Source of the DNA: a virus
IMG/VR virus record: IMGVR_UViG_3300024518_001883
Coordinates: 1 to 26,391 of that record
Reading direction: 5' to 3' (one strand)
Length of the DNA: 26,391 nucleotides
In this document: positions 14,166 through 21,041 of the stretch, piece by piece
Layout of the letters: each line of letters starts with the position of its first letter
How positions within the stretch are numbered: the first letter of the stretch is position 1
The notes under the pieces: generated by a model
What the model saw: only the letters and a program-made list of their open reading frames with translations
Databases searched by the model: none
What the model was told of the DNA's origin: nothing
Translations under genes and position numbers: made by a program

Positions 14166-14645
14166 TTATTTAAAACCAAAAGATGATTGAACTTCACTAA
14201 CTGTTTTTTCCCACTCGACACTATTCTCTTTTTTAACTTTCTTGTAATTGGCTAACTCTTTTCCGCAATAACTAGCTACGTCTTTGTCACTTTCTATTTT
14301 TCTAGTTAGATCGTTTAATGTTGCCATTGTTAGTGGAGGATTATTTAACGCTGTTTCCATTGTGTTAAATGCAAATATATATTTTTCTTTCCATGCAGCT
14401 GCATATTTACCAGTAAAGCCCATACACAAAAAAGCAAATCCATCCCTGGTAATATCAAAACACTCAAGCGTTTTATTTTGCGGTGATAGGTAAGATGATT
14501 GCGCAAAATTGCGCACTCTAAAATCATCGCTGCAATCTAAATTTTTTATACTCCTCATAACGTCTCGGTGTATTTTTCCAAATGAATCAGCAATAACTTT
14601 TGATGTTGTTAAAAGCTCACCGCGCTTGTTTGTAACTAAATTCAT
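14166..14645 (-). CDS. rha: Rha-family phage regulatory protein
   Basis: 159 residues. The N-terminal motif LTTSKVIADSFGKIHRDVMRSI with HRDV is the signature of pRha proteins, followed by NFAQSSYLSPQNKTLECFDITRDGFAFLCMGFTGKYAAAWKEKYI...FN, all conserved Rha blocks. Rha proteins are lambdoid/P22-type phage regulators whose expression interferes with growth in some hosts; the biochemical role is unclear. The C-terminal 40 residues are a short helical, charged tail. It is the first gene of the leftward replication block, directly after the promoter at 14674-14701 and beside the origin candidate. Confidence 0.9.
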   Translation of the reverse strand: MNLVTNKRGELLTTSKVIADSFGKIHRDVMRSIKNLDCSDDFRVRNFAQSSYLSPQNKTLECFDITRDGFAFLCMGFTGKYAAAWKEKYIFAFNTMETALNNPPLTMATLNDLTRKIESDKDVASYCGKELANYKKVKKENSVEWEKTVSEVQSSFGFK

Positions 14646-14673
14646 AATTTACCCCTTTGATAGTGATATGTTA

Positions 14674-14701
14674 ATTATACACGTCTTGAAGTGAAAAACA
14701 A
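14674..14701 (-). promoter_or_regulatory. Leftward promoter of the replication block
   Basis: Minus strand: TTGTTT (14701-14696), a 16-base spacer, TATAAT (14679-14674), then the start region and ribosome site AAAGGGG before ATG 14645. The -10 is perfect, the -35 moderate. Expected to drive rha and the primase-helicase gene. Confidence 0.75.
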
Positions 14702-14725
14702 ACACATCCAGCTAAAGTCGTGTGA

Positions 14726-15099
14726 TTGACAGGATTAACGAATTGACGAGAGCTTTGACGAGCTAACCCGTCAGTGTTTTGTCAATGTTTACGGGGGCTG
14801 TGGGAGGCTTTGACGAAAATACGAGTTTTTCCTAGACAGACGGTTATATAAAATGACGGATACAGTCCTTACAGATTATTATTATTATATTATTATTATA
14901 AATATCTCTCTAAGGGGGGGTGTAACTATGTCAAAACACTCTTTTTTAATAACACTCTCTCTAGGGAATGGCTGTCATTTCGTCAAAACACACGCAACCT
15001 TAGTGACACTAAGGCTAGAGACTGACGAGTTGCTCGTCATTCCATTCGTCATTCCGTCAAGCGCTTTTATTCGCATTATTTTCATTTAATTAATTGACA
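14726..15099. other. Candidate replication origin: TGACG iterons around an AT-rich tract
   Basis: Within the 505-base gene-free stretch 14646-15151 there are about ten TGACG/CGTCA elements. Left side: TTGACGAG 14743-14750, TTTGACGAGC near 14754, CGTCAG 14769, TTTGACGAAA near 14809, TGACGG 14854. Right side: TTTCGTCAAA near 14978, TGACGAG 15023-15029 with CTCGTCA 15033-15039, TTCGTCA 15045, CCGTCAAG 15054-15061. Between them lies an AT-only tract of TTA repeats (about 14876-14904), followed by a run of seven G. CCTTAGTG-A-CACTAAGG (14998-15014) is a perfect palindrome. The arrangement, next to primase-helicase and rha, fits an iteron origin with a DNA-unwinding element. TTGACA -35-like hexamers occur at 14726 and 15094. 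Confidence 0.6.
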
Positions 15100-15151
15100 G
15101 GGCGTTGATTTGTGTTACTGTTATTAGCAACAAATACAGAGGTGGCTAACA

Positions 15152-15385
15152 ATGAATAACAAAATCAGAGTTCAAATAATCAAATTGGCTATTGAGCAAG
15201 GGCTAAAACATACAGTCGAGAATTATGAAGGACACGAACTCAATCACTACGAAGGAAAAGTCACTGTTAATTTTTGCGGTAGTGATTACGTAGTGATCGG
15301 AAGAACTGCTAAAAAACACGCAATGGCATTCACTAATGGTTATTGCTCGATCACACCAAAAACTATTGGAAGGGGGCTGTATTAA
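15152..15385 (+). CDS. Hypothetical phage protein, 77 aa
   Basis: The start ATG 15152 follows AGAGGTGG, 7 bases upstream, and TTGACA at 15094 provides a -35 for a rightward promoter with a weak -10. The protein begins MNNKIRVQIIKLAIEQGLKH and continues with an acidic/His-rich segment, then strands (KVTVNFCGSDYVVIGRTAKK). It is a mixed alpha/beta small protein without recognisable motif. It is the first gene of a small rightward group (15152-15936) likely expressed early. Confidence 0.7.
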   Translation: MNNKIRVQIIKLAIEQGLKHTVENYEGHELNHYEGKVTVNFCGSDYVVIGRTAKKHAMAFTNGYCSITPKTIGRGLY

Positions 15386-15386
15386 A

Positions 15387-15683
15387 ATGCGCAAACCAGT
15401 ATCAGAACTAGAATTTATAAAATCACTTCCAGCTGGAAGAAAGTTTACATTTTCAAACGTGACAAACTTACATGCAAAAATGACTAAAGCGAGTTTTTCT
15501 GCTCGTATATCGGCAATGGTTCATGATAGCTTAGTGACAAGGACGCTAAACAAACAGACGAAAGTTGCATCTTTTTTCATTGAAGAAGAAGCGAAGCTTG
15601 TAAAAATTACTGAGATTGAACAACCCGGTTTTATTGCCGCTACAAAAGAAAACATTCTTCACGACATGTTTATGAGAGCTTAA
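15387..15683 (+). CDS. Hypothetical phage protein, 98 aa
   Basis: The start is ATG 15387 (MRKPVSELEFIKSLP), directly after the stop of the upstream gene; an ORF from 15336 would run through that gene. AAGGGGG lies about 10 bases upstream. The sequence PAGRKFTFSNVTNLHAKMTKASFSARISAMVHDSLVTRTLNKQTKVASFF looks like a small winged-helix domain: a helix with Ser/Ala, then a strand-turn-strand (VTRTLNKQ...VASFF). That would fit a DNA-binding protein, but it is an inference. Confidence 0.7.
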   Translation: MRKPVSELEFIKSLPAGRKFTFSNVTNLHAKMTKASFSARISAMVHDSLVTRTLNKQTKVASFFIEEEAKLVKITEIEQPGFIAATKENILHDMFMRA

Positions 15684-15684
15684 C

Positions 15685-15732
15685 GTGGACGAACAAACAC
15701 AAAGCGACTTCGATCGTATTTTTGGTAAATGA
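15685..15732 (+). CDS. Tiny ORF, 15 aa (low confidence)
   Basis: GTG 15685 to TGA 15730-15732 encodes MDEQTQSDFDRIFGK. It begins 2 bases after the preceding stop and ends before the next gene's ribosome site. It has no clear ribosome site of its own, so it could be a gene remnant or chance; the charged, helix-friendly sequence is the only support. Confidence 0.25.
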   Translation: MDEQTQSDFDRIFGK

Positions 15733-15753
15733 TTTAACGGATAGAGGTGGATT

Positions 15754-15936
15754 ATGCAGATAGATGATTTTGGCACAGAGGTTAAAATAATTCAGATTTT
15801 ACTCACAGAGAACAATGCAATAACACAGGGGATGATTCTTGGCCTTGGTAGTGACGGCGTAGTGTATCACCAACATGGGCTGGATGGCGTAACTGGCTGG
15901 TCTGTTTACGTTGAAGATAAGTTCATCAAACTATAA
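15754..15936 (+). CDS. Hypothetical phage protein, 60 aa
   Basis: ATG 15754 follows GAGGTGG at good spacing. The short protein MQIDDFGTEVKIIQILL... has alternating strands and a GLGSDGVVYHQHG...GWSVYVEDKF part, like a small beta-barrel or SH3-like domain; no family is recognised. It is the last gene before a strong terminator, so it ends this small rightward transcription unit. Confidence 0.7.
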   Translation: MQIDDFGTEVKIIQILLTENNAITQGMILGLGSDGVVYHQHGLDGVTGWSVYVEDKFIKL

Positions 15937-15955
15937 CCCCGCCAGCCGATTAACC

Positions 15956-15981
15956 AAGCCAGTGTAAAAGCTGGCTTTTTT
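15956..15981 (+). terminator. Rho-independent terminator
   Basis: AAGCCAG (15956-15962), 8-base loop, CTGGCTT (15971-15977) with a following T-run. Ends the 15152-15936 unit. Confidence 0.9.
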
Positions 15982-15995
15982 GTGCGTGAAATATA

Positions 15996-16037
15996 TTGCA
16001 GATAAAATAAATTGCAATTAATTAATAATAAGTGTTT
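15996..16037 (+). promoter_or_regulatory. Possible rightward promoter
   Basis: TTGCAG (15996-16001), 17-base spacer, TAATTA (16019-16024), followed by AATAATAAGTGTTTAC (16023-16038). The last element resembles the ATTAAT..GTTTAC sites at the phage early promoters. It would serve the genes from 16107. Confidence 0.5.
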
Positions 16038-16106
16038 ACTTTCTAATTCATTCTGCTATTATTACTACATCGAAACGAAATACACTAACTCAAAGGAAGA
16101 AACATT

Positions 16107-16415
16107 ATGACTAACTTAAACAGCGCAACAGCACATGAAGCAATCAGCAACAAATTCAATATTACTTGCAAAAGCGTAAACGGGTGGGATAGCGCTCATT
16201 ATGTGATAGATGAGTCAGAATTCAACGCTTTAAGTGACAATGATGTGAATAACTTAATAGCTACGTGCATGAGCGTGAAAGATGTAAATTGCTTGTCGGT
16301 TGATTTGTCAGAGCATGGGGCTTTAAATGACAGATGCCTTAGATTGTCTTTTGTTACAGACACACAAATGGACTATGACGCTATGAGTATGCAATTAAAT
16401 ACAAGTGAAGTTTAA
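16107..16415 (+). CDS. Hypothetical phage protein, 102 aa
   Basis: ATG 16107 is preceded by AAAGGAAGAAAC, a strong ribosome site. The protein is acidic and Asn/Ser-rich (MTNLNSATAHEAISNKFN...) with repeated Asp-Asn and Asp-x-Asp patterns (SDNDVNNL, DVNCLSVDLSEHG). The length and mixed helix/strand pattern fit a small folded domain; no family is recognised. It begins the group that continues through 16417 and 16597. Confidence 0.7.
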   Translation: MTNLNSATAHEAISNKFNITCKSVNGWDSAHYVIDESEFNALSDNDVNNLIATCMSVKDVNCLSVDLSEHGALNDRCLRLSFVTDTQMDYDAMSMQLNTSEV

Positions 16416-16416
16416 C

Positions 16417-16578
16417 ATGAGATTACGCGATTATATTTTACAAAACTACAACGGGCGAAACGTCGATTTCGCAAGAGCTAATGAACTTACAGGCCAGCAG
16501 GTTGGCGTAATGGTTCAAAAAGGCATTTACTATATTTACGATGGCATGCTAATGATTGCACGTAAAGAAATTAAATAA
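16417..16578 (+). CDS. Small Cro-like protein, 53 aa
   Basis: ATG 16417 follows the preceding TAA by 1 base; the stop is TAA 16576-16578. Product begins MRLRDYILQNYNGRNV, followed by a helical segment DFARANELTGQQVGVMVQ, then KGIYYIYDGMLMIARK. The helix, Gln-Gln turn and trailing Ile/Tyr-x-Asp-Gly strand are like small Cro proteins, where the C-terminal strand follows the recognition helix. I consider it a plausible DNA-binding regulator. Confidence 0.6.
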   Translation: MRLRDYILQNYNGRNVDFARANELTGQQVGVMVQKGIYYIYDGMLMIARKEIK

Positions 16579-16596
16579 ACTAAACAGGTGAACATA

Positions 16597-17601
16597 ATGG
16601 AAAAATTAACAAGTAGTAATATTGAATGGCAAGAAGATGATGTGTGTGCGCTAATCGACAGCAAAACAAATGAACTGCTAGTTTCGTATGGCTACACACG
16701 CCAAAAGTTTGATGTAAATAGTCATTATATCGTAACCCGCGAAGCTGAGCCCGTTAAAACGGTGTTTGATGCTGTTTGTGTTGCTGTTAATGACAATTGC
16801 GGGGTTTGGCCTTTTGAGCTAACAGGCGCTGGATTCGTCGGCAGCCAGCGCGTTACACGCGAAGAATTTAACAAATGCGTCGATGACCTGGCTCTGTATG
16901 CAAACAGCCCCACGCCAACCGAACCAATGTACTACCACATCTACAAAATAGCATTTGCTGATATGCAACGACAAAAAGAAGAACAAACAAGCGAAGAAGT
17001 GCTACACGGTTTGTTTGATAAATCTCGCAGCCCTTGGGTCAACCTCGCTGCTTTGTGTAGTCAAATAGCTAAAGAACATCCCGTTGAAGCATTTGCTGAT
17101 AGTGAGCCACAAGCAAGAGGCGGTTTTCTGAAAGATGCGCAACAATCTTGTAAAGAGGCTGTAAGTATTGCAATTGATAATGCGATTCAACAGCAAAGCA
17201 AATCACCGTTAATGCATAGCGACCTAAAACCAGAGGTTGGTACTTTTACTTTTAAAAACAAACCAATCTACACCAAAACAATGAAAGATGCGGGTGAATT
17301 GCCTAGTGTGGGTATGGAGTGTGTGATTGCAATTCCGCATGACGATTGCGAGTCGGTAATTACATATATCGGCGATAAAGTCGGATGCGCTATAAACAAA
17401 TCGACAGGTCATGAATTTAATTTTACATGCGTCACTGGTGATTTTATTTTTCAACCAATCGACACACGCACACCAGAGCAAAAGCAGGTTGATGAAGTTA
17501 TTGCGTTTCTTTCCGGTGACAACGGGTGGCTAGCTAAGTCTCAAGCAAGTTGCTGCGCAGAGGATATGCAAAAAGCAGGCTTGTTACGGGAGCTAAAATA
17601 A
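16597..17601 (+). CDS. Hypothetical phage protein, 334 aa
   Basis: The start is ATG 16597 (MEKLTSSNIEW), chosen because AGGTGA lies 5 bases upstream; a GTG at 16588 is inside that site. No membrane segment or signal peptide. Segments seen: an N-terminal beta-rich part (residues 1-50), a region resembling a small domain with Trp/Cys (NDNCGVWPFELTGAGFVG), a helical middle (DMQRQKEEQTSEEVLHGLF) and a beta-rich C-terminal half. The patchwork of segments suggests a multi-domain early protein. No catalytic motif is recognised, so no function is given. Its stop overlaps the start of the broken zinc-ribbon ORF (TAATG). Confidence 0.75.
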   Translation: MEKLTSSNIEWQEDDVCALIDSKTNELLVSYGYTRQKFDVNSHYIVTREAEPVKTVFDAVCVAVNDNCGVWPFELTGAGFVGSQRVTREEFNKCVDDLALYANSPTPTEPMYYHIYKIAFADMQRQKEEQTSEEVLHGLFDKSRSPWVNLAALCSQIAKEHPVEAFADSEPQARGGFLKDAQQSCKEAVSIAIDNAIQQQSKSPLMHSDLKPEVGTFTFKNKPIYTKTMKDAGELPSVGMECVIAIPHDDCESVITYIGDKVGCAINKSTGHEFNFTCVTGDFIFQPIDTRTPEQKQVDEVIAFLSGDNGWLAKSQASCCAEDMQKAGLLRELK

Positions 17602-17897
17602 TGGAAATCCTATGCCTTAGCTGTATGCAAAACAAAGAAGAGTTTTAACGCTTCAAAAAATGGCGCACAGGCAAATCAAAATCACGGCGCTGTGATCACT
17701 GCGATGACGACAAAGCAGTAAAGAAAAAATTAGAGCTGTGCAAGTCAGAGCGAAAAGCGCGACAGGGAAGCAATAAAAACACGCCGTTATTTGTTGGATT
17801 ATCTAAAACTGAGCAATCAGCGGAAAAGTGCAGAGTACGTGATAGACTTGCTGATATCAAACAACAAAAGATTGATGATGACTTTATCGGTCTATAA
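17601..17897 (+). pseudogene. Zinc-ribbon ORF interrupted by an in-frame TAA
   Basis: ATG 17601 overlaps the previous stop. The frame reads MEILCLSCMQNKEEF, then TAA at 17646-17648, then continues open for 82 codons to TAA at 17895-17897. The continuation RFKKWRTGKSKSRRCDHC supplies the second Cys-x2-Cys of a zinc ribbon whose first pair (CLSC) lies before the stop. There is no good start after the TAA. So the frame looks like one 98-residue gene with a single nonsense codon (for example AAA or CAA changed to TAA). It could be a recent pseudogene, a sequencing error or a readthrough/suppressed gene. The downstream codons look protein-like and lysine-rich. It stands just before terS. Confidence 0.7.
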
Positions 17898-17918
17898 TTT
17901 GCATTAATTCGTTTACAG
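17872..17918 (+). promoter_or_regulatory. Putative late promoter upstream of terS with GTTTACA element
   Basis: TATAAT at 17893-17898 with a -35-like TTGATG 15 bases upstream (17872-17877), followed by ATTAATTCGTTTACAG (17903-17918). This 16-mer resembles the ATTAATATGTTTACAC operators. A second option is TTTACA (17912-17917), 18 bases, TACTAA (17936-17941), whose transcript would start inside the downstream hairpin loop. Confidence 0.5.
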
Positions 17919-17930
17919 TGCGACACTTAC

Positions 17931-17965
17931 CCCCATACTAATTAATTATTTTTATGGGGTTTTTT
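17931..17965 (+). terminator. Hairpin terminator abutting the terS start codon
   Basis: CCCCATA (17931-17937), 15-base AT-rich loop, TATGGGG (17953-17959), then TTTTTT and immediately ATG 17966. The GGGG in the 3' arm is the only candidate ribosome site for terS, so the stem could both terminate upstream transcription and hide the ribosome site. Confidence 0.75.
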
Positions 17966-18403
17966 ATGGCAAAAACTAAAGCCTTAACCAAAAAAGAAAA
18001 GTCTTTCGTAGAGGCGTATTGCGGTGAATGCAAATTCAATGGAAGCAAGGCTGCTATCATTGCAGGATATAGCGCTAAGACGGCTAGATCAAAGGCAAGC
18101 CAGTTATTAACAAAAGTAAACATACAGGAATATATTGAAATGTTTATGACGCAGGCCACCGAAAAAGCACTGTGTACAACAGAGGATGTTGTTAACGGGC
18201 TTTTAACCGAAGCGCAATGCAATGGTGAGGGTTCGAGTCAATCGGCACGCGTGAGCGCTTGGAAAGCGTTGGGCGATTATACAGGTGGGTTTGATAAGTC
18301 AGTTTCTAAAGTCGACCACTCAAGCAAAGACGGCTCAATGTCTCCAGCTTTCGATAGTGACAAATACAAAGATGCTCAAGATAAATTAAAGGATTTGGAT
18401 TGA
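17966..18403 (+). CDS. terS: Terminase small subunit
   Basis: The start is ATG 17966 (MAKTKALTKKEK); an upstream in-frame ATG at 17954 has no ribosome site. 145 residues. N-terminal basic start, then LTKKEKSFVEAYCG...NGSKAAIIAGYS...ARSKASQLLTKVNI: the characteristic Terminase_2 helix-turn-helix with AAIIAGY, which recognises the packaging site. The middle is the oligomerisation helix and the C-terminal tail is charged (DSDKYKDAQDKLKDLD), where the large subunit contacts. Followed by terL with a TTGA overlap. Role: site recognition for DNA packaging. Confidence 0.92.
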   Translation: MAKTKALTKKEKSFVEAYCGECKFNGSKAAIIAGYSAKTARSKASQLLTKVNIQEYIEMFMTQATEKALCTTEDVVNGLLTEAQCNGEGSSQSARVSAWKALGDYTGGFDKSVSKVDHSSKDGSMSPAFDSDKYKDAQDKLKDLD

Positions 18404-20088
18404 GCCTATTCAAAGAGCGTGAATGGTTAGACATGAGCTTCGAGGAACGGCTAGCAATAAAGACCCGCTCCGAGAAATCATTTCTTAACTTCACCCGCAT
18501 TTGGTTTGAGTTGATGCAGGGTGATGAGCTGGTAACCAATTGGCACCATCGCTATGCCGCCAACGAGGTTGACGCTGTTGTGCGTGGCGGTGACTCGTCC
18601 CAATCGCTTGCAATATGCTTTCCACCAGGCGGAACAAAATCAGAGTTCTTTTCTGTTCACCTTCCTGCATATACAAATATGCTTGTGAGCAATGGTACCC
18701 TAAAGAAATTCCGCAACATGAACCTATCTTTTGCTGATTCACTCGTAAAACGTAACAGCAGGCGCACAAAGGACATTATAGGTTCTAAAGAATACCAAGA
18801 GCTTTGGCCTTGCACGTTTGGCGTTAACCAGGCGGAAGAATGGCAAATAATAGATAACAAAGGCAAAGTAAAAGGCGAGACAGTATCGCGCGCAATGGGT
18901 GGCCAAATAACAGGTGGTCGTGGCGGCTTCTTCGGTGATGGCTTTAGCGGGTCAGTGTCGATGGATGACCCAGCCAAGCCCGAGGATATGTTTTCTAGCG
19001 TAAAACGTGAGGCGCTAAATCGTAAATTAAATAACACAGTTCGATCTCGCCGGGGCGACAAATCAAAGAAAAATTCAACGCCATTCTTCTTAATCATGCA
19101 GAGGTTGCACAAAGAAGATCCAGTTGGTTACTGTCTCGATGGCGGGATGGGTGTTAAATTTAAGCCGATCATAGTACCTGCGTTAATCACTAAAGATTTT
19201 CTATCTACATTGCCACCAGAAACAGCGGCCGACTGCTGGAGGTCTATTAAAGACTCGCAAAGTCGTGTCCGGGGCGGTGTTGAATATTGGTCATATTGGC
19301 CAGAAATGGAAGATATCGACCAGCTAATGGACTTGTGGGACAAGGATGAATACACGTTCATGTCTCAGTACATGCAAAACCCTGTTAGCCAATCAGGGGG
19401 GTTAATTGAAACGTCATGGTTCCCGAGATTCAGTAAGCTACCTGCAAACGTTGTGGGCGGCGCTGTTTATGTCGATACAAACTCAGGTAAGATAACCGAT
19501 AGAAACGATTATACGGTGTTCACGCTAGTGCTAGAGGATAGCGAGGGCAATCTATATGTGGTAGCCGTTAAACGTGGTAAATGGGACCCGTTAGATTTAT
19601 TAAAGCAAGCCGAGGAGCTTTGGAAGGAATGGAACGAAGTTATTCCTATCACCATGCCGTTTAAATTGCGCTATATGAGCGTAGAGGACAAACAGGCAGG
19701 GCAGGGTTTAATACAAACGCTAAAGACTAAAAATAAAATACCATTGCACCCTCAACAGCGTGGTACTGGCGAGAATAAATACGCTCGACACTGCAACACA
19801 CAGCCAACAATGAAACAGGGTAAAATTTTCCTTCCTGCAACATATACCGACGATGGTGTACCGATTGTTAATACTGTTTGGATTGGTGGCGAAACAGCAT
19901 ACCCGACCGATTGGGTGGTGCCATTCCTTAGCGAGCTAGATGCAGTAACTATTGGCGTGCTGATGGACCAGGAAAGCGGTTATGATGACCAATACGATAC
20001 ATTAATGGATGCTGTTCAAGATATGTTACTCAACGGGCAATCATCAATCACTAGCGTCCTATCTAAGCGCAGAGAGCGGAGGCGGTGA
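18400..20088 (+). CDS. terL: Terminase large subunit
   Basis: 562 residues; start is TTG 18400, overlapping the terS stop, with AAAGGA 6 bases upstream. ATPase half: a Walker A variant CFPPGGTKSE near 73-82 and Walker B-like SVSMDDP near 185-191; MQRLHKEDPVGYCLD near 233-247 is a family segment. Nuclease half: GAVYVDTNS near 354-362 carries the first metal Asp, SVEDKQAGQ near 427-435 the second acidic pair, and DDQYDTLMDAV near 529-539 the last. These are the conserved RNase H-like nuclease positions of large terminases. It cuts and pumps DNA into the prohead. Walker A differs from the strict GxxxxGKT form (PGGTKS), as in several marine phages. Confidence 0.95.
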   Translation: MSLFKEREWLDMSFEERLAIKTRSEKSFLNFTRIWFELMQGDELVTNWHHRYAANEVDAVVRGGDSSQSLAICFPPGGTKSEFFSVHLPAYTNMLVSNGTLKKFRNMNLSFADSLVKRNSRRTKDIIGSKEYQELWPCTFGVNQAEEWQIIDNKGKVKGETVSRAMGGQITGGRGGFFGDGFSGSVSMDDPAKPEDMFSSVKREALNRKLNNTVRSRRGDKSKKNSTPFFLIMQRLHKEDPVGYCLDGGMGVKFKPIIVPALITKDFLSTLPPETAADCWRSIKDSQSRVRGGVEYWSYWPEMEDIDQLMDLWDKDEYTFMSQYMQNPVSQSGGLIETSWFPRFSKLPANVVGGAVYVDTNSGKITDRNDYTVFTLVLEDSEGNLYVVAVKRGKWDPLDLLKQAEELWKEWNEVIPITMPFKLRYMSVEDKQAGQGLIQTLKTKNKIPLHPQQRGTGENKYARHCNTQPTMKQGKIFLPATYTDDGVPIVNTVWIGGETAYPTDWVVPFLSELDAVTIGVLMDQESGYDDQYDTLMDAVQDMLLNGQSSITSVLSKRRERRR

Positions 20089-20181
20089 TTAATTAGTTGA
20101 CATATACGCAATAGATGGTTAGGGTTAGGGTTGTAGTATTTAATGTGTTGTTAGTAATTGAATTAATTTTGGAGAAAGAAG
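20089..20181 (+). promoter_or_regulatory. Spacer after terL with TTAGGG-type repeat and -35-like site
   Basis: TTGACA (20097-20102) is present but no good -10 follows at 17-18 bases. GGTTAGGGTTAGGG (20117-20130) is a short TTAGGG repeat. GGAG (20171-20174) is the ribosome site of the next gene. No gene is seen here. Confidence 0.4.
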
Positions 20182-20355
20182 ATGGGCAAGTGGATTTTAT
20201 TTATAATACTTCTAATGGGTGCTACTAATGGTTTTTGGTACTGTGCAACACAACAGGAAACTATGTGGCAGACACCTGCGATTATAATACCTATGGTATG
20301 CAGTGTTGGTGTTGTGATATATATATGGGCGTTTATACAGATAGAGTGGGATTAA
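20182..20355 (+). CDS. Small two-span membrane protein, 57 aa
   Basis: ATG 20182 is 7 bases after GGAG. The product starts MGKWILFIILLMGATNGFWY, then a short polar hinge, then PAIIIPMVCSVGVVIYIWAF, ending IQIEWD. Two hydrophobic runs of about 17 and 19 residues fit two membrane helices. It is followed by three more small genes, two of them membrane proteins, so it belongs to a membrane cassette. It could be a lysis accessory or superinfection-exclusion protein, but the true holin and endolysin lie at 23691-24528; function unknown. Confidence 0.6.
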   Translation: MGKWILFIILLMGATNGFWYCATQQETMWQTPAIIIPMVCSVGVVIYIWAFIQIEWD

Positions 20356-20394
20356 TTCTTACTAACCCTCACGCCAGGGCGCATTTGCACAAAC

Positions 20395-20444
20395 TGGCCT
20401 TTATCGTTTATCATTAGTTATCAACTAATTTAACAATAAGGCCA
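20395..20444 (+). other. Nested hairpins that include a ribosome site
   Basis: Outer arms TGGCCTTTAT (20395-20404) and ATAAGGCCA (20436-20444); inner ATTAGTT (20413-20419) and AACTAAT (20423-20429). The AAGG of the outer 3' arm is the ribosome site of the ORF at 20448. A similar layout occurs at 17931 and 21206. Confidence 0.6.
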
Positions 20445-20447
20445 ATT

Positions 20448-20534
20448 ATGTTTATTACAGATAAACAACCCGACAGACCAGTGCGCCCAGAGAATGAAGA
20501 TAAGGCGTTCGCAACTAACCCGCAAAAGAAGTGA
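20448..20534 (+). CDS. Small hydrophilic peptide ORF, 28 aa
   Basis: ATG 20448, AAGG 6 bases upstream, stop TGA 20532-20534. MFITDKQPDRPVRPENED... is acidic and proline-rich with a lysine tail. It has a good start context, but its small size and unknown nature lower confidence. It is immediately followed by a membrane-protein gene and may be a leader peptide. Confidence 0.4.
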   Translation: MFITDKQPDRPVRPENEDKAFATNPQKK

Positions 20535-20539
20535 TAATT

Positions 20540-20986
20540 ATGGTAACGATTGTATTTATAATTGCAGCGATACTACTGAGGCGCAAACAAGGAGCTGTCT
20601 TAGCACTCGTCATAGCTGTACTAGCTGATTTTCTTAGTGGCATATCATTAACACTCACGCAAAACCTGAGCTCGACATACGTATACTATGCGACGCTATT
20701 CCTAATAGTTTTTGGCTGGTGGATTATCATGTGCAAACTAAAAATGATATCTAGCCAAATTGTTGCGGGTATAGCTTGCGCGTTTATGTCAGTAGCTGTT
20801 GTTGATTGCTATTTAGCAGATGGTTATGCAACAGTGATATCAGCGGCATTCCCATTTGTAATATTGGCGTTAAACGTTGCAACAATATGGGCGGCATGGA
20901 ATGATAGAAATTGGACTTATAGCGCTTATTGCAATAATTGGGGTGAGGATATTAATAAAAACAGCGGGGTTGATATCAGATGCTAG
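20540..20986 (+). CDS. Polytopic membrane protein, 148 aa
   Basis: The start is ATG 20540 (MVTIVFIIAAILL); a GTG at 20531 also fits the frame. About four hydrophobic segments are visible: VTIVFIIAAILL, VLALVIAVLADFLSG, YATLFLIVFGWWIIM and VAGIACAFMSVAVVDC/VISAAFPFVILALNVATIW. The C-terminal tail is hydrophilic. The last 86 bases overlap another small frame (20901). It could be a transporter-like or superinfection-exclusion protein; no family is recognised. Confidence 0.6.
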   Translation: MVTIVFIIAAILLRRKQGAVLALVIAVLADFLSGISLTLTQNLSSTYVYYATLFLIVFGWWIIMCKLKMISSQIVAGIACAFMSVAVVDCYLADGYATVISAAFPFVILALNVATIWAAWNDRNWTYSAYCNNWGEDINKNSGVDIRC

Positions 20987-21041
20987 AGAAAGTAATAGAC
21001 GCGACAGGGAAAAGCTCAATCGTAGCAATTCCCGCAAGTGA
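20901..21041 (+). CDS. Overlapping small single-span membrane ORF, 46 aa
   Basis: ATG 20901 to TGA 21039-21041, in a third frame overlapping both neighbours. MIEIGLIALIAIIGVRILI is a membrane helix and the rest (KTAGLISDARESNRRDREKLNR) is basic, like some small phage anchors. No strong ribosome site, so low confidence; included since overlapping frames of membrane/basic character are common in phage lysis cassettes. Confidence 0.35.
   Translation: MIEIGLIALIAIIGVRILIKTAGLISDARESNRRDREKLNRSNSRK

Noticed and set aside
14853-15089. ORF of 78 residues (or 53 from ATG 14928 with a G-rich site upstream)
   Set aside because: It is made of the iteron, AT-repeat and palindrome sequences of the origin candidate; its residues are low-complexity (YYYYIIII). 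The seven-G run gives an attractive ribosome site, but I see no protein-like pattern.
20235-20417. 60-residue frame starting MVLCNTTGNY
   Set aside because: It overlaps the small membrane protein at 20182-20355 in another frame, has no ribosome site and runs into the nested hairpin region.
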